Origin: Candidatus Woesearchaeota archaeon
Lineage (GTDB): Archaea; Nanobdellota; Nanobdellia; Woesearchaeales; UBA10216
Reading direction: 5' to 3'
DNA length: 37,981 nucleotides
Assembly (NCBI GenBank): GCA_016180085.1
Contig: JACPBX010000035.1
Span: forward strand, 1 to 37,981
A program made the position numbers and the translations under genes. Below, one piece after another: positions 37,565 through 37,981 of this stretch (the stretch's first letter is position 1; each line of letters starts with the position of its first letter). The notes under the pieces are model-generated. The model was given only the letters and a program-made list of their open reading frames with translations. It ran no database searches and was not told the origin of the DNA.

Positions 37565-37981
37565 ATGAAGATTGAAGAGTTAAATTTGAACCCAATGCTG
37601 CTAAAGGCAGTGCAGGGAATGGGATTTACAGAGGCAACGCCCATACAGGAAAGGTGCATACCTGAACTAAGGAAAGGAAAGGACGTTGTCGGGCAGTCGA
37701 GCACAGGCTCTGGAAAGACAGCAGCTTTCGCACTGCCAATCCTTGAAAAAATCCAGCCGGGAAAAGGGCTTCAGGCGCTCGTTCTTACGCCAACCAGGGA
37801 GCTTTGTGTGCAAGTGACAGAGGCAATAAACGAATTCGGAAGGTTCATGCATGCTAAAGCAGCCAGCGTATACGGCGGCGTGGGGATTGAGCCCCAGATA
37901 AGGGCCATCAGGAGTGCTGATATCGTCGTCGGAACACCGGGAAGAATACTGGACCATATTGAAAGGAAGACCATCAGGTTT
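37565..37981 (+). CDS. DEAD-box RNA helicase, 5' part only
   Basis: The first 139 residues of a DEAD-box helicase; the frame is open to the window end. F/Q motif region LNPMLLKAVQGMGFTEATPIQ, motif I SSTGSGKTAA, motif Ia LTPTREL, then GG and motif Ib TPGRILDHI. The DEAD box and second domain lie outside. Probably an RNA-remodelling helicase for ribosome assembly or cold response; this is general family knowledge. Confidence 0.93.
   Translation, partial: MKIEELNLNPMLLKAVQGMGFTEATPIQERCIPELRKGKDVVGQSSTGSGKTAAFALPILEKIQPGKGLQALVLTPTRELCVQVTEAINEFGRFMHAKAASVYGGVGIEPQIRAIRSADIVVGTPGRILDHIERKTIRF

Overview
The window reads as a chromosome segment of a small-genome archaeon, most likely a DPANN-type lineage; I cannot name the genus. 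Evidence: archaeal/eukaryal ribosomal proteins (eL42, eS27, eS19, eL39, eL31, uS10), aIF2-alpha, Nop10, EF-1alpha, GINS, PDCD5, archaeal SepF, archaeal phosphoglycerate mutase and an archaeal S-layer protein. Most genes have a TATA box 23-30 nt before the start codon (leaderless transcripts). A bacterial-type GrpE/DnaK pair is also present. Nearly the whole window is coding.

Layout. 1-3.1 kb: grpE-dnaK, a divergent broken HTH regulator, and sepF. 3.2-6.6 kb: tpiA, a small ribbon-helix-helix protein, EF-1alpha (5' end missing), an unknown gene, uS10. 6.6-9.6 kb: a hairpin-rich tRNA-derived element, PRPP synthetase, prefoldin alpha, FtsY. 9.6-14.3 kb: accessory DNA with an unknown two-gene unit plus microprotein, a Hel308 fragment, a broken VapBC pair, an AT-rich CAP-domain membrane protein, repeats, and a tRNA-Ser-like gene. 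14.3-19 kb: H+-pyrophosphatase, phosphoglycerate mutase, enolase. 19-21.8 kb: the eL42-eS27-aIF2alpha-Nop10-PAC2 operon, here split by a hairpin array. 21.9-25.3 kb: GINS, a radical SAM protein, and a wHTH-MNT/HEPN pair. 25.3-33 kb: three large GT-C-type membrane proteins beside the S-layer gene, plausibly its glycosylation or envelope-glycan locus. 33.5-38 kb: tRNA-Leu, an intact AbrB/PIN pair, the eS19-PDCD5-eL39-eL31 cluster, a glycoside hydrolase, and the start of a DEAD-box helicase.

Two patterns run through the window. First, tRNA and tRNA-like loci (tRNA-Leu, a tRNA-Ser-like gene, and two partial copies) all carry extra sequence in the T arm, at a point that can be read as T-loop position 59/60. 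Short perfect hairpins, mostly with three-base loops, are scattered around the same loci, between eL42 and eS27, and even inside the nop10 reading frame. Second, several universal genes (EF-1alpha, aIF2alpha, eL31) and a regulator have short internal or 5' losses that break the frame. This is either real decay or an assembly/amplification artefact, and raw reads would decide.
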